Source of the DNA: Planctomycetota bacterium
GTDB lineage: Bacteria; Planctomycetota; Planctomycetia; Gemmatales; Gemmataceae
Assembly: GCA_021413735.1 (NCBI GenBank)
Contig: JAIOPV010000087.1
Location: 1 to 45,703 of the forward strand
Length of the DNA: 45,703 nucleotides
Reading direction: 5' to 3'
Part shown: positions 23,938-31,512 of the stretch, one piece after another
Position numbering within the stretch: position 1 is the first letter of the stretch
Layout of the letters: each line of letters begins with the position of its first letter
Notes under the pieces: model-generated
What the model was told of the DNA's origin: nothing
Database searches by the model: none
What the model saw: only the letters and a program-made list of their open reading frames with translations
Made by a program: the position numbers and the translations under genes

Positions 23938-23986
23938 TTTTCAAGACCGGTGCAATCGACCACTCTGCCACCCTTCCGGATTGCTC
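23938..23986. repeat. attR: 49-bp direct repeat, partial tRNA-Ser copy
   Basis: Identical to 6234-6282. Only the 5' half of the tRNA is present, so it is not a functional tRNA. The DNA to its right (from 23987) is the original upstream flank of tRNA-Ser and has a TAAGAT box suited to the old promoter. Confidence 0.93.
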
Positions 23987-24038
23987 TCCGCTATCTTACA
24001 AACTGCGGAAAGCGATAGAAAGACGGCGCTTCAACGGA

Positions 24039-24794
24039 TCACGCAACCTTGCGAAACGAAACGAGCTTCTGCCACCACGGATCGGAGTGTGATGGTTTCG
24101 CTTCGGGCTTCGGCTCGTGAGCGTGTTTGTCTTCCGACTTCACTTCCGGTGGCTTCTCCTTGTGCTCGGCCTTTTCCTTCGGCTTCTCGTGCTTTTCGTG
24201 CTTCTGCTCCGCCTCGCCACGGCTCCCGCGGGTGAACACAGCCTGAAGCACAATTCCCAGAATCGCGAGAGCAATCGCGCTGCCGTTGACCGCGGCTTGA
24301 TTCGCGGCCACCCATTCCACGGCGTCGAACTCAAGGAGTGGTTCGAGAAGCAGCAACGCCGCGTGACCCGCGACCAACACACCGCCGAGACTCGTGAGAA
24401 GCATCGTCCAGACGCGGTACAGGATCAGGCCGAACAGCCCACCCGAAAGGAAGACCGCCCACAGTTCTTGAGCCTGCGGGAAGACCCACAACGCCGCGAG
24501 CCACGCCGCACAACCCGCAGCCACGAACGCGAAGATCCGCGCCAGCTCAAGAGCCATCATCCCGGCGGCCACGGAGAGAAGTACCCCAACCGCGAGAATC
24601 TGTGCGCCGCCCACAGCTCGGCCAGCATGCAACCCACACAGCCCGGCCCCGAGCGTCACACCTGCCACGATCCAGAAGCGGTGCCAGCGCCAGCCGAATA
24701 GCCACAAGGCCATACCCAAAACGCAAAGCGTTCCAGACATGGCCTCAGTCAGCCCGCGTGCTTCCGCGAGAATGTCGGGGGCAATCAATTGCAT
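24039..24794 (-). CDS. Multi-pass membrane protein with charged C-terminal tail
   Basis: 251 aa from ATG 24794; an upstream in-frame start at 24839 is possible. Six or seven hydrophobic segments lie between residues 15 and 190 (GMALWLFGWRW, LSVAAGMMALELARIFAFVA). A cytoplasmic-looking tail of Lys, Glu and His (KHEKHEKPKEKAEHKEK) follows and ends WWQKLVSFRKVA. The arrangement recalls DUF4203-type TM proteins. It borders attR and in the uninterrupted chromosome would be next to tRNA-Ser. Transport or envelope role unknown. Confidence 0.7.
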   Translation of the reverse strand: MQLIAPDILAEARGLTEAMSGTLCVLGMALWLFGWRWHRFWIVAGVTLGAGLCGLHAGRAVGGAQILAVGVLLSVAAGMMALELARIFAFVAAGCAAWLAALWVFPQAQELWAVFLSGGLFGLILYRVWTMLLTSLGGVLVAGHAALLLLEPLLEFDAVEWVAANQAAVNGSAIALAILGIVLQAVFTRGSRGEAEQKHEKHEKPKEKAEHKEKPPEVKSEDKHAHEPKPEAKPSHSDPWWQKLVSFRKVA

Positions 24795-25053
24795 GCGGCA
24801 ACCCGACTGGTGATGGAGTCCCGAGGTTCCATCGACCAACCTCGCGGTCGAAGTTCGGAAGACCTGCCGGAAACAGCTTCGCGAAGCCGTCGCAATTTCG
24901 GGTGCTTCCGATTGTTCACGCCGCGACGGCGGCTGGTGAATCGACTAACCCGCAGATGAGTTCGGCGTTCCGTTTGTTGTGACTAATCGCGAACCAGCCG
25001 CGATCATATCCTGTCTCCATCACGATGCGATCCACGCTGACGGAGCCGAGAAT

Positions 25054-26091
25054 ATGGCCGACGATGCCACGGATGAACTGAAGAAGCTCGAAGGACAGGC
25101 ACAGACACACCTTCAGCAGTGTGCCGACGAGGCTGCGTTGCGTGCGTGGAACACGCAGTATTTCGGCGATAAGGGGCTTGTGAAAGCGGCACTCGCGAAG
25201 CTCAGCACCATTCCGAAGGAACAGCGGGGAACCTACGGCAAGGAAGTGAACCGCGTGAAGGAAGACCTCACACGCGCTTACGATGCTGCCCTCGCCTCCG
25301 CGAAGGCAGCGGCCCTGCAAGCGAGCCTGACGGCGAATCCGCTGGATGTGTCGCTGCCCGGGCGTGGTCGGCCACGCGGCAGACTGCATCCCGCGACGCA
25401 AATCTTGCGACAAATCTACACGATCTTCGCCGACCTGGGATTCCAGGTGTATCGCACTCGCGAAGTGGAAACGGACGAACTGAACTTCGAGTTCCTGAAC
25501 ATGCCGGCTCACCACCCGGCCCGCGATATGTGGGACACCTTCTTCACGACGACGCCCGGCGTGGTGCTCCGAACGCACACAAGCCCAGGACAAATCCACG
25601 TCATGCGTGAGGCGGCGGGCAAGCCGATCCGTGTGATCCTGCCTGGGATGTGTTACCGCAATGAAGCCATTAGTACACGCTCTGAGATTCAGTTCTATCA
25701 GGTGGAGGGGCTGGTCATCGGCGAAGGCGTGACGATGGCGGATCTGAAGGGCACGATCACGGCGTTCGCGCGACGGATGTTCGGTCCGGAGCGTCGTGTG
25801 CGAATCCGCAGCAGCTACTTCCCGTTCACGGAGCCGAGCATTGAGGTGGACATCGACTGGCCGAAGGACGACCCGAACCGCGACCGTTTGACGAAGGGCA
25901 CGGGCTGGCTGGAGATTCTGGGTGCGGGGATGGTGCATCCGAACGTGTTGCGGGCCGGCGGCTACGACCCCGACAAGGTGACGGGTTTCGCGTTCGGGAT
26001 GGGGCCGCAGCGAATGCTGATGTTGAAGCACGCGATCGACGACATCCGCCTCTTCTGGCAGAACGAGCTGCGTTTCCTGCGGCAGTTCTGA
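25054..26091 (+). CDS. pheS: Phenylalanine-tRNA ligase alpha subunit
   Basis: 345 aa, start at ATG 25054 with GGAG nine bases upstream (the frame is open further, but upstream residues are unlike the family). N-terminal coiled coil for tRNA binding, then the class II core: motif 1 around HPATQILRQIYTIFADLGF, motif 2 in QFYQVEGLVIGE and motif 3 in FGMGPQRMLMLKHAIDDIRL. Charges tRNA-Phe as an alpha2-beta2 tetramer in the cytoplasm. No pheT follows; a tRNA-like RNA gene lies 32 bp downstream. Confidence 0.95.
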   Translation: MADDATDELKKLEGQAQTHLQQCADEAALRAWNTQYFGDKGLVKAALAKLSTIPKEQRGTYGKEVNRVKEDLTRAYDAALASAKAAALQASLTANPLDVSLPGRGRPRGRLHPATQILRQIYTIFADLGFQVYRTREVETDELNFEFLNMPAHHPARDMWDTFFTTTPGVVLRTHTSPGQIHVMREAAGKPIRVILPGMCYRNEAISTRSEIQFYQVEGLVIGEGVTMADLKGTITAFARRMFGPERRVRIRSSYFPFTEPSIEVDIDWPKDDPNRDRLTKGTGWLEILGAGMVHPNVLRAGGYDPDKVTGFAFGMGPQRMLMLKHAIDDIRLFWQNELRFLRQF

Positions 26092-26123
26092 TGACTTTGC
26101 AGCCCTGGGAAATGCAAGCGGTG

Positions 26124-26227
26124 GGTGTTGTGGCGCAATGGTAGACGCGGGGTGAGCAACCCTGGGCCAGCACCCCGCGACGCGGCAAGTGAACTGGCCT
26201 CTGCCGGTTCGACTCCGGTCAACGCCC
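26124..26227 (+). tRNA. tRNA-like RNA, type II shape with an abnormal anticodon arm
   Basis: Acceptor stem GGTGTTG (26124-26130) pairs with CAACGCC (26220-26226). U8 is present, the D-arm GCG/CGC encloses AATGGTAGA as in tRNA-Leu, and the T-arm GCCGG/CCGGT has loop TTCGACT. A long variable arm pairs GGCCAG with CTGGCC. The anticodon stem GGGG/CCCT closes a TGAGCAA loop with G at the usual U33, giving AGC if read normally. A competing 9-bp pair CGCGGGGTG/CACCCCGCG would disrupt the arm. It may be a pseudo-tRNA, a non-decoding tRNA-like RNA or one with an insertion. Confidence 0.5.
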
Positions 26228-26246
26228 CTTGAACTGCTCCAACCGA

Positions 26247-26897
26247 TCACAGCGTGTCAGGGTCCACGCCAAGCTCACGGAGCTTCGCAGCAAGTCTCGC
26301 GGCTTGCTGTTCAGCCTCTGCCTGCTCCTGTGCCATCTCCATCGCAGTTCGGAAGGGACGACCATCGCGTCCGATGAGCGTGAGTTCGCCTGCTTCCAAC
26401 ACGAACCGCATTCCAAGCCGCGGGCTTACGTGCCCATTCATGTCAGCAATGCGAACGAGCGAGCCACCTTCTCGTCGCCAACCCTCCGCGTGCGATGGGA
26501 ACTCGGGATACACAATGTAGTATTCCTCCGCGCCGTACTTCTCGTAGAAGTCACGCTTGTCTTCCATCGCCTGCTGACGGTTATGCGGTGACCACACCTC
26601 GAACACCACCTGCGGGAAGACGCCTCCCTCCTCCCACACCTTGTAGCTGCCACGGTCGGCTTTGGGGCGTCCGAACACGACGTACACACCCGGAGCCTGT
26701 CGAATCCCAACCTTTCCCTCGACCGCGTAAATGAGGTGATTCCCAGCCACGAACACGTTCGGATTGGCTCGGTATTGCACATCCAAGTTGGAATGAATCC
26801 GCACGATCCAGTTGAATTGCCAGGTGTTGTCGGACATGGGCAGTCCGTCGTCGTCGGGGTAGTGGATGATTGGGGTGAGAGTTGCGGTTGCAGCCAC
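26247..26897 (-). CDS. Uma2-family PD-(D/E)XK endonuclease-like protein
   Basis: 216 aa. The central part VVFEVWSPHNRQQ followed by DKRDFYEKYGAEEYYIVYPE is the Uma2 (DUF820, PF05685) signature with its restriction-endonuclease-like core. The C-terminus is a helical coil with AEAEQQAARLAAKL. Planctomycetes and cyanobacteria carry many such genes; they are presumed nucleases and no target is known. Convergent with the tRNA-like gene; 66 bp separate its start from the downstream sugar transferase gene. Confidence 0.85.
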   Translation of the reverse strand: MAATATLTPIIHYPDDDGLPMSDNTWQFNWIVRIHSNLDVQYRANPNVFVAGNHLIYAVEGKVGIRQAPGVYVVFGRPKADRGSYKVWEEGGVFPQVVFEVWSPHNRQQAMEDKRDFYEKYGAEEYYIVYPEFPSHAEGWRREGGSLVRIADMNGHVSPRLGMRFVLEAGELTLIGRDGRPFRTAMEMAQEQAEAEQQAARLAAKLRELGVDPDTL

Positions 26898-26963
26898 GAT
26901 GCGATTCCTTTGACGTGCGTCCCCCGTGCCGAAGGCGTGCGACTATTGTAGCGGTTCAAGCAC

Positions 26964-28367
26964 TCAATATGCGTGCTTCTGCTTCTGGAACAGCATCCGC
27001 CACACTGTCAGGAACATGATTCGCAGATCGAACAACGGGTTCCAGTGCGTGATGTAGTACAGGTCGAACTGCACCCGCCGCCGCAGCGACGAGTTGCCCC
27101 GCCAGCCGTTCACCTGTGCCCAACCCGTCATGCCAGCTTTCACTGCGTGCCGAGCCATGTAGCCGGGGATCGTCTTCGAGAACTGATTCACGAACACCGG
27201 TCGCTCGGGACGTGGACCGACGAGGCTCATGTCGCCACGCAATACGTTGAACAGTTGCGGCAACTCATCGAGATTCGTCGCGCGGAGGATCGTGCCGAGC
27301 CACGTTTTGCGAGGATCGTTCTGAGCGGTCATCTGCGGGCCGTTCTTCTCAGCGTCCGCTCGCATCGTCCGGAACTTCAGCATGTCGAACGGGCTGCCAT
27401 TCAACCCGCAGCGTTCCTGTCGGTAGAACACCGGTCCGGGGCTTGTGATCTTGATAAGCAGCGCGAGGAACGCCATGAACGGCGAGATCAGCACAAGCGC
27501 GACGGTCGCGAGAATCATGTCCATGAACCGCTTCACGACGACGTTCATGCCGTGATGCGGACTTTCCCGAAGCCCCACCACTGTCATGCCGTGAAGTTGC
27601 GTTGTGTGGAACGTCATGCCGGCCATCTGTGGAACGTCGGCGATGAGCTGAACATCGACCACAATCTGCGAAAGCTCGCCGAACACGCGGCGGGCATCGC
27701 CATAGCGGTTCAGTGGCAACGCGATGAACACATGATGGATGTTGTGCAGCGCGATCAGTTCCCGCAAATCAGCGATCGTTCCGACGACTGGCAGATCGGC
27801 AGCGGGCCCACGATGGGCTTCGTCTTCGACATATCCAAACGGCTGGATGCCCGACCACGACACAGCGCGAAGAGTTCGCACAGTGCGTCGAGCGAGCCTC
27901 CCGGAGCCGACGATCAGAGCGCGACTCTGGTTCACACCGTGCGAACGCAGTCGCCGCACAGCTTTCCACGTCATACGGCGAGTGAACACCACGCCGATCA
28001 GAGCGCCTGCCACGAACGCAGCCATCGCGATGCGGGATTCGTAGTGGTTCTGCCGGGCGAAGCTGGTCGCCATCACGGCGAGAGCCATCAACCCGACGCC
28101 CTTCACAACGGCGAGAAGTTCTTCGCGGAATCGGCGGAGTCGGTGGATTTCGTACATCCCGGCGAGTCTGAACGCGACCGCTGCGAGGATGACGATGAGC
28201 GGGAGACTGCCGAGATAGAGCGAGAAAGGTGGCTGGATGTCGGGATCGGTCGCGACAAGCCCCGTATCGAAGCGGAACCAGTACGACGCGAGCCAGGCGG
28301 CCGACGTGAGCGCAAGATCCCAGGCGACGAACCAGATAGTGAGCGTTTGACTGGTACGGCGGATCAT
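26964..28367 (-). CDS. Polyprenyl-phosphate sugar phosphotransferase (WcaJ/CpsE type)
   Basis: 467 aa from the ATG at 28367; earlier in-frame codons encode a proline-rich stretch. Four N-terminal membrane helices, a Rossmann-like nucleotide-fold region (about 110-235) and a fifth hydrophobic segment ([20 protein letters not shown]). The C-terminal bacterial sugar transferase domain carries [37 protein letters not shown] and [10 protein letters not shown]. The family transfers a hexose-1-phosphate from a UDP-sugar to undecaprenyl phosphate, the first step of exopolysaccharide synthesis. No other glycan genes are next to it. Confidence 0.9.
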   Translation of the reverse strand: MIRRTSQTLTIWFVAWDLALTSAAWLASYWFRFDTGLVATDPDIQPPFSLYLGSLPLIVILAAVAFRLAGMYEIHRLRRFREELLAVVKGVGLMALAVMATSFARQNHYESRIAMAAFVAGALIGVVFTRRMTWKAVRRLRSHGVNQSRALIVGSGRLARRTVRTLRAVSWSGIQPFGYVEDEAHRGPAADLPVVGTIADLRELIALHNIHHVFIALPLNRYGDARRVFGELSQIVVDVQLIADVPQMAGMTFHTTQLHGMTVVGLRESPHHGMNVVVKRFMDMILATVALVLISPFMAFLALLIKITSPGPVFYRQERCGLNGSPFDMLKFRTMRADAEKNGPQMTAQNDPRKTWLGTILRATNLDELPQLFNVLRGDMSLVGPRPERPVFVNQFSKTIPGYMARHAVKAGMTGWAQVNGWRGNSSLRRRVQFDLYYITHWNPLFDLRIMFLTVWRMLFQKQKHAY

Positions 28368-28492
28368 GGTCGGGCCAGGGGACCGTGGTTGCGGCGCGGG
28401 GTGGAAACGTAGCACCCCCGGCCACTCGTTGTCAAGCCGGGTAAACTATCGGCATTCGGGAAGTGGTTTCGTGAATTTGAGTGGAGATCGCG

Positions 28493-28669
28493 ATGTTGAA
28501 TGCCGACCAATTGCTCGCCCGGTTGTACGCTCTTCGCAAGGACTACGCCGACGACCCCGAAGACGAGACGTATCAGGCGTTGCACCATGCGTTCATGTTC
28601 GTGTCGTACAACATGGCCGCGTTCAAGGAATACGTGAAGGCCGAGGCCGAGAAGCAGGCGAAGGGGTAA
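28493..28669 (+). CDS. Small hypothetical protein, 58 aa
   Basis: ATG 28493 after GGAGATCGCG. All-helical (LARLYALRKDYADDPEDETY, then HHAFMFVSYNMAAFKEYV). Monocistronic and followed by its own hairpin. A planctomycete-type short protein of unknown role. Confidence 0.65.
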   Translation: MLNADQLLARLYALRKDYADDPEDETYQALHHAFMFVSYNMAAFKEYVKAEAEKQAKG

Positions 28670-28673
28670 CTCG

Positions 28674-28693
28674 TATTCGCCGCCGGGCGAATA
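28674..28693 (+). terminator. Hairpin after the 58-aa gene
   Basis: TATTCGCC/GGCGAATA, 8 bp, loop 4 nt, starting 5 bp after the stop codon. No T-run follows, so termination would be imperfect. Confidence 0.4.
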
Positions 28694-28745
28694 AGATGGT
28701 GCAGTCGCCTGGAATCATGCGGACGGTCCATGGGAGGGATTCATC

Positions 28746-29696
28746 GTGAAAATGCGAACGCTCGGCCGGTCGGGGATCGAGGTTGCTCCGCTCGCGCTCG
28801 GCGGAAATGTGTTCGGCTGGACAATCGACGAGCCGACATCGTTCCGGGTGCTGGACGGCTTCGTCGGGCAAGGGCTTAACCTGATCGACACCGCAGACGT
28901 CTACTCGGTCTGGGTTCCCGGGAACAAGGGTGGCGAGTCGGAGTCGATCATCGGGAAGTGGCTCAAGCAGACCGGAAACCGTGCTCGCGTGGTGATCGCC
29001 ACCAAGGTCGGGCTTGAGGTCGAACCCGGAATCAAGGGACTCTCTCGGGAGTACATCCTGAAGTCGGTGGAGCGTTCACTGAACCGCCTTCAGGTGGATG
29101 TCATCGACCTCTACCAAGCCCATCAGGACGATCCTGCGACGCCGCTCGAAGAGACCCTTGGAGCATTCGCCGAACTCGTCTCCCAGAAGAAGGTGCGAGC
29201 GATTGGAGCCTCGAACTACTCAGCCGCGAGGCTTGCCGAGGCACTCAAGGTGAGCCGGGAGTTGGGTCTTCCGCGGTATGAGATGCTTCAACCAAACTAC
29301 AACCTGTACGACCGCGCCGACTTCGAGAAGGAGTTGGAGCCGTTGTGCATTCGAGAGGGAGTCGGGGTCATCCCGTACTACTCGCTGGCTGCTGGCTTCC
29401 TGACCGGGAAGTATCGGTCTGAGGCTGATCTCGCGAAGAGCGCCCGCGGAGTGAAGGTCAAGAAGAACTACTTGAACGAACGGGGTCTGCGTGTTCTTGC
29501 GGCTCTCGACAAGGTCGCGAGCGAGTATCGCGCGACCCCTGCGAAGGTGGCGCTGGCGTGGCTCATGGCGCGACCCAGCATCACTGCTCCCATCGCCAGC
29601 GCGACGAACACGGCACAACTCGAAGAACTTGCAGCCGCGACCCGGCTTGAGTTAAGCCCCGACGCGATTGCAACACTGAACGCAGCGAGTGCCTGA
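28746..29696 (+). CDS. Aldo/keto reductase
   Basis: 316 aa, GTG start after GGGAGGG. Beta/alpha-barrel oxidoreductase: the catalytic tetrad comes from Asp48 and Tyr53 (DTADVYS), Lys in IATKVG and His in YQAHQDD. A coenzyme-binding stretch (PYYSLAAGFLTGKY) and a family end AWLMARPSITAPIASATN follow. Reduces aldehydes or ketones with NADPH in the cytoplasm. Closest in style to the YajO/YghZ-like or general stress group. Specific substrate unknown. Confidence 0.92.
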   Translation: MKMRTLGRSGIEVAPLALGGNVFGWTIDEPTSFRVLDGFVGQGLNLIDTADVYSVWVPGNKGGESESIIGKWLKQTGNRARVVIATKVGLEVEPGIKGLSREYILKSVERSLNRLQVDVIDLYQAHQDDPATPLEETLGAFAELVSQKKVRAIGASNYSAARLAEALKVSRELGLPRYEMLQPNYNLYDRADFEKELEPLCIREGVGVIPYYSLAAGFLTGKYRSEADLAKSARGVKVKKNYLNERGLRVLAALDKVASEYRATPAKVALAWLMARPSITAPIASATNTAQLEELAAATRLELSPDAIATLNAASA

Positions 29697-29753
29697 CGAG
29701 AGATTCGTCCCATTGGCAGTGGCCATATGGGACGAATCCCTGCGTATCCACGG

Positions 29754-31250
29754 CTACTTCTTGTCGAAGCCTGGAAGCCACGACTTCGCCTCGGCCTTGA
29801 CGAGCACCTCCGGCGGGAACGGCGTGCGGTCAGCCATCAACACCAAGAGCGCGCCGGCAGTGCAGAAGGTCTTGCCGGTGATGCAGTGATGGCCCTGCCA
29901 GCTTCCGTCCTTGTCCTGGGCCTTCTCCAATCCCTTCGCCATCCTCGCGTCCCAGTCTTCCCAGTCCTTTCCGCCCTTGATGACAAGCGTCTCGCTGATG
30001 TTGAGGAAGCTGAGGAATTCTTCGCCGCCGTTGGAACCGAACCCCGCGACGAACGCCTCGTTTTTCACGTTCTTCGCCACTTCGGCCTGAACCTTGTCGT
30101 TGGCGTCCTCGGCTTTTTTCAACTCGACAAGCTTCTGTTCGGCTTTGCCCTTCTCGTCCTTGCCTGCTTTCGCATCTTTGATGACCTGACGGGCCTTCTC
30201 GGCATCGAAACGCATGGCATTGACGATGTCCTGCGAGTTCCCGCCGCCTTGCCCAACGCGGTAGAGCGTCACACCCGCATCACCGAAACCACCAGCCGCT
30301 CCCGGCGTTCCCCCAAAGCCGCCACCGCCACCAAGTCCACCACCGCCGAACCCACCAGCAAATCCTCCTGCCGGCACCTTCCCGGCTGGGATAGGCCCTC
30401 GCGCGGCACCTGCACCGCCGAGAGCCATCGTGTTGCCGGTCGCCGATGCCTGCGACTGAGCGAACGCTCGCTCCAGAATTCGGTCATCGACCACCACGCC
30501 GTTTTGTTTCGCCCGCACCAGGCTCTTGTTGGCGATGCCCACCGATAACACCGGAGCCCAGCCGCCGTTGTTGGCGAAGTTGCCATCCGTTGTCTGGTGT
30601 TTCACGATCTTGGTCATGGTCTTTTCGAGGGCCGCGACGAGTTGCTTTTCCTGTTCACCGGCCTTACCAAGAAGCTCCGCGAGGACGAGATTCACGAGGA
30701 AGGTATCGGCATATGGGCCGATTTTGCTTTGTAGTTGCGTGCCCTTGACGTCAGTCACATAAAGCGACTCCGAATCGGCCTTTTCGACCTTCGTGATGAC
30801 AAACTTCAACCCGCGCTTCACGGCATCCTTGTACTCGCCTTCGGTTGGTGAGCTACCCGTCCGCACCAGAGCAAGCAGCGCCAGAGCCGTGTTGCCGACA
30901 TCAGATGGATCTTCCACTTTCGGTCCATCGACTCTCGCGCCGCCAGCTCCACCGACTCGCCAGCCGCCGCCCTGGTTCCAACCGCCATCTTCTTGCTGGG
31001 CCTTCACCAGATATTCGAGACCCTTCTTGACGACGGGGCTGAGCTCTTTCGGCTTCACAGCGAATTTCATCTCGGCTCGTGCGTCGGTGACACGCACGGG
31101 AATTAGCGCCGCGGCAGCGTGTGGCGCGGGAGCAACTTCAAGGGTTGCGGGTGGCGTTGTCGGCGGTGCGGCCCGAAGAAAGTGGGCACCAACCGAGACG
31201 GCTGCGAGACCGCCGGTGAGGGCCAAAAGCGAACGGAACAGCCTGTTCAT
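29754..31250 (-). CDS. Secreted prenyltransferase/squalene-cyclase-repeat protein
   Basis: 498 aa from the ATG at 31250 with GGAGG upstream. Signal peptide, then alpha-toroid repeats (LVKAQQEDGGWNQGG, LKFVITKVE) like those of squalene-hopene cyclase and prenyltransferase beta subunits. A Gly/Ala low-complexity insert lies near residues 300-345, followed by a Lys/Glu-rich helix and a last repeat (KGLEKAQDKDGSWQGH ... TAGALLVLM). The DxDD catalytic motif of cyclases is missing, so a binding or structural role outside the cell is likelier. Convergent with the aldo/keto reductase. Confidence 0.8.
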   Translation of the reverse strand: MNRLFRSLLALTGGLAAVSVGAHFLRAAPPTTPPATLEVAPAPHAAAALIPVRVTDARAEMKFAVKPKELSPVVKKGLEYLVKAQQEDGGWNQGGGWRVGGAGGARVDGPKVEDPSDVGNTALALLALVRTGSSPTEGEYKDAVKRGLKFVITKVEKADSESLYVTDVKGTQLQSKIGPYADTFLVNLVLAELLGKAGEQEKQLVAALEKTMTKIVKHQTTDGNFANNGGWAPVLSVGIANKSLVRAKQNGVVVDDRILERAFAQSQASATGNTMALGGAGAARGPIPAGKVPAGGFAGGFGGGGLGGGGGFGGTPGAAGGFGDAGVTLYRVGQGGGNSQDIVNAMRFDAEKARQVIKDAKAGKDEKGKAEQKLVELKKAEDANDKVQAEVAKNVKNEAFVAGFGSNGGEEFLSFLNISETLVIKGGKDWEDWDARMAKGLEKAQDKDGSWQGHHCITGKTFCTAGALLVLMADRTPFPPEVLVKAEAKSWLPGFDKK

Positions 31251-31417
31251 TGCGAGACCTCCGCGAAAGGCGAATTCGGACCGCGAGAGATGAGATGTTG
31301 CGGCCCAACTGATACCGTACCCTAACATGTCAGACGGAGATAGTGCTGTTGCGTTGGCGCATTATCCGCCGACTTCGGATCGAGAATGGAATAAGTTCCT
31401 GATTTGGATTCACGGTC

Positions 31418-31470
31418 TTCGCCGCTTGCGGCGTAGCGCTCGGGCTGAGCGCTACGCCGCAAGCGGCGAA
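31418..31470. repeat. Perfect 24-bp palindrome (Gemmataceae-type repeat)
   Basis: Arms 31418-31441 and 31447-31470 are exact complements around the 5-nt loop GGGCT. It lies downstream of the sulfatase stop. The same core GCCGCTTGCGG occurs at 576-591 and 44784-44812. Terminator or REP-like dispersed element. Confidence 0.75.
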
Positions 31471-31512
31471 AACCAGATGGTTCCGCTCGATCTTGCCACT
31501 GTCAGGGAACTG

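Larger units (their letters stand above)
6234..23986. mobile_element. Integrative element in tRNA-Ser, about 17.7 kb
   Basis: Bounded by the 49-bp repeats and carrying a tyrosine integrase next to attL. It encodes its own replication protein (prim-pol plus SF3 helicase), excisionase-like HTH proteins, a sigma factor, two prohead-protease-like proteins, a tape-measure-like protein and about a dozen small unknown proteins. No terminase, portal, major capsid, lysis or conjugation genes are recognisable. Alternatives are a decayed prophage, a phage satellite, or an integrative plasmid that acquired virion-like genes. Removing it rejoins the lipoprotein gene, tRNA-Ser and the membrane protein gene at 24039. 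Confidence 0.9.

Noticed and set aside
23938-23986. Second tRNA-Ser gene
   Set aside because: Only the 5' half of the tRNA is present; it is the attR copy.
26973-28412. Long plus-strand frame of 479 codons
   Set aside because: Exactly antisense to the sugar phosphotransferase gene, whose motifs are unmistakable. The His/Arg/Glu-rich translation is an antisense artefact.
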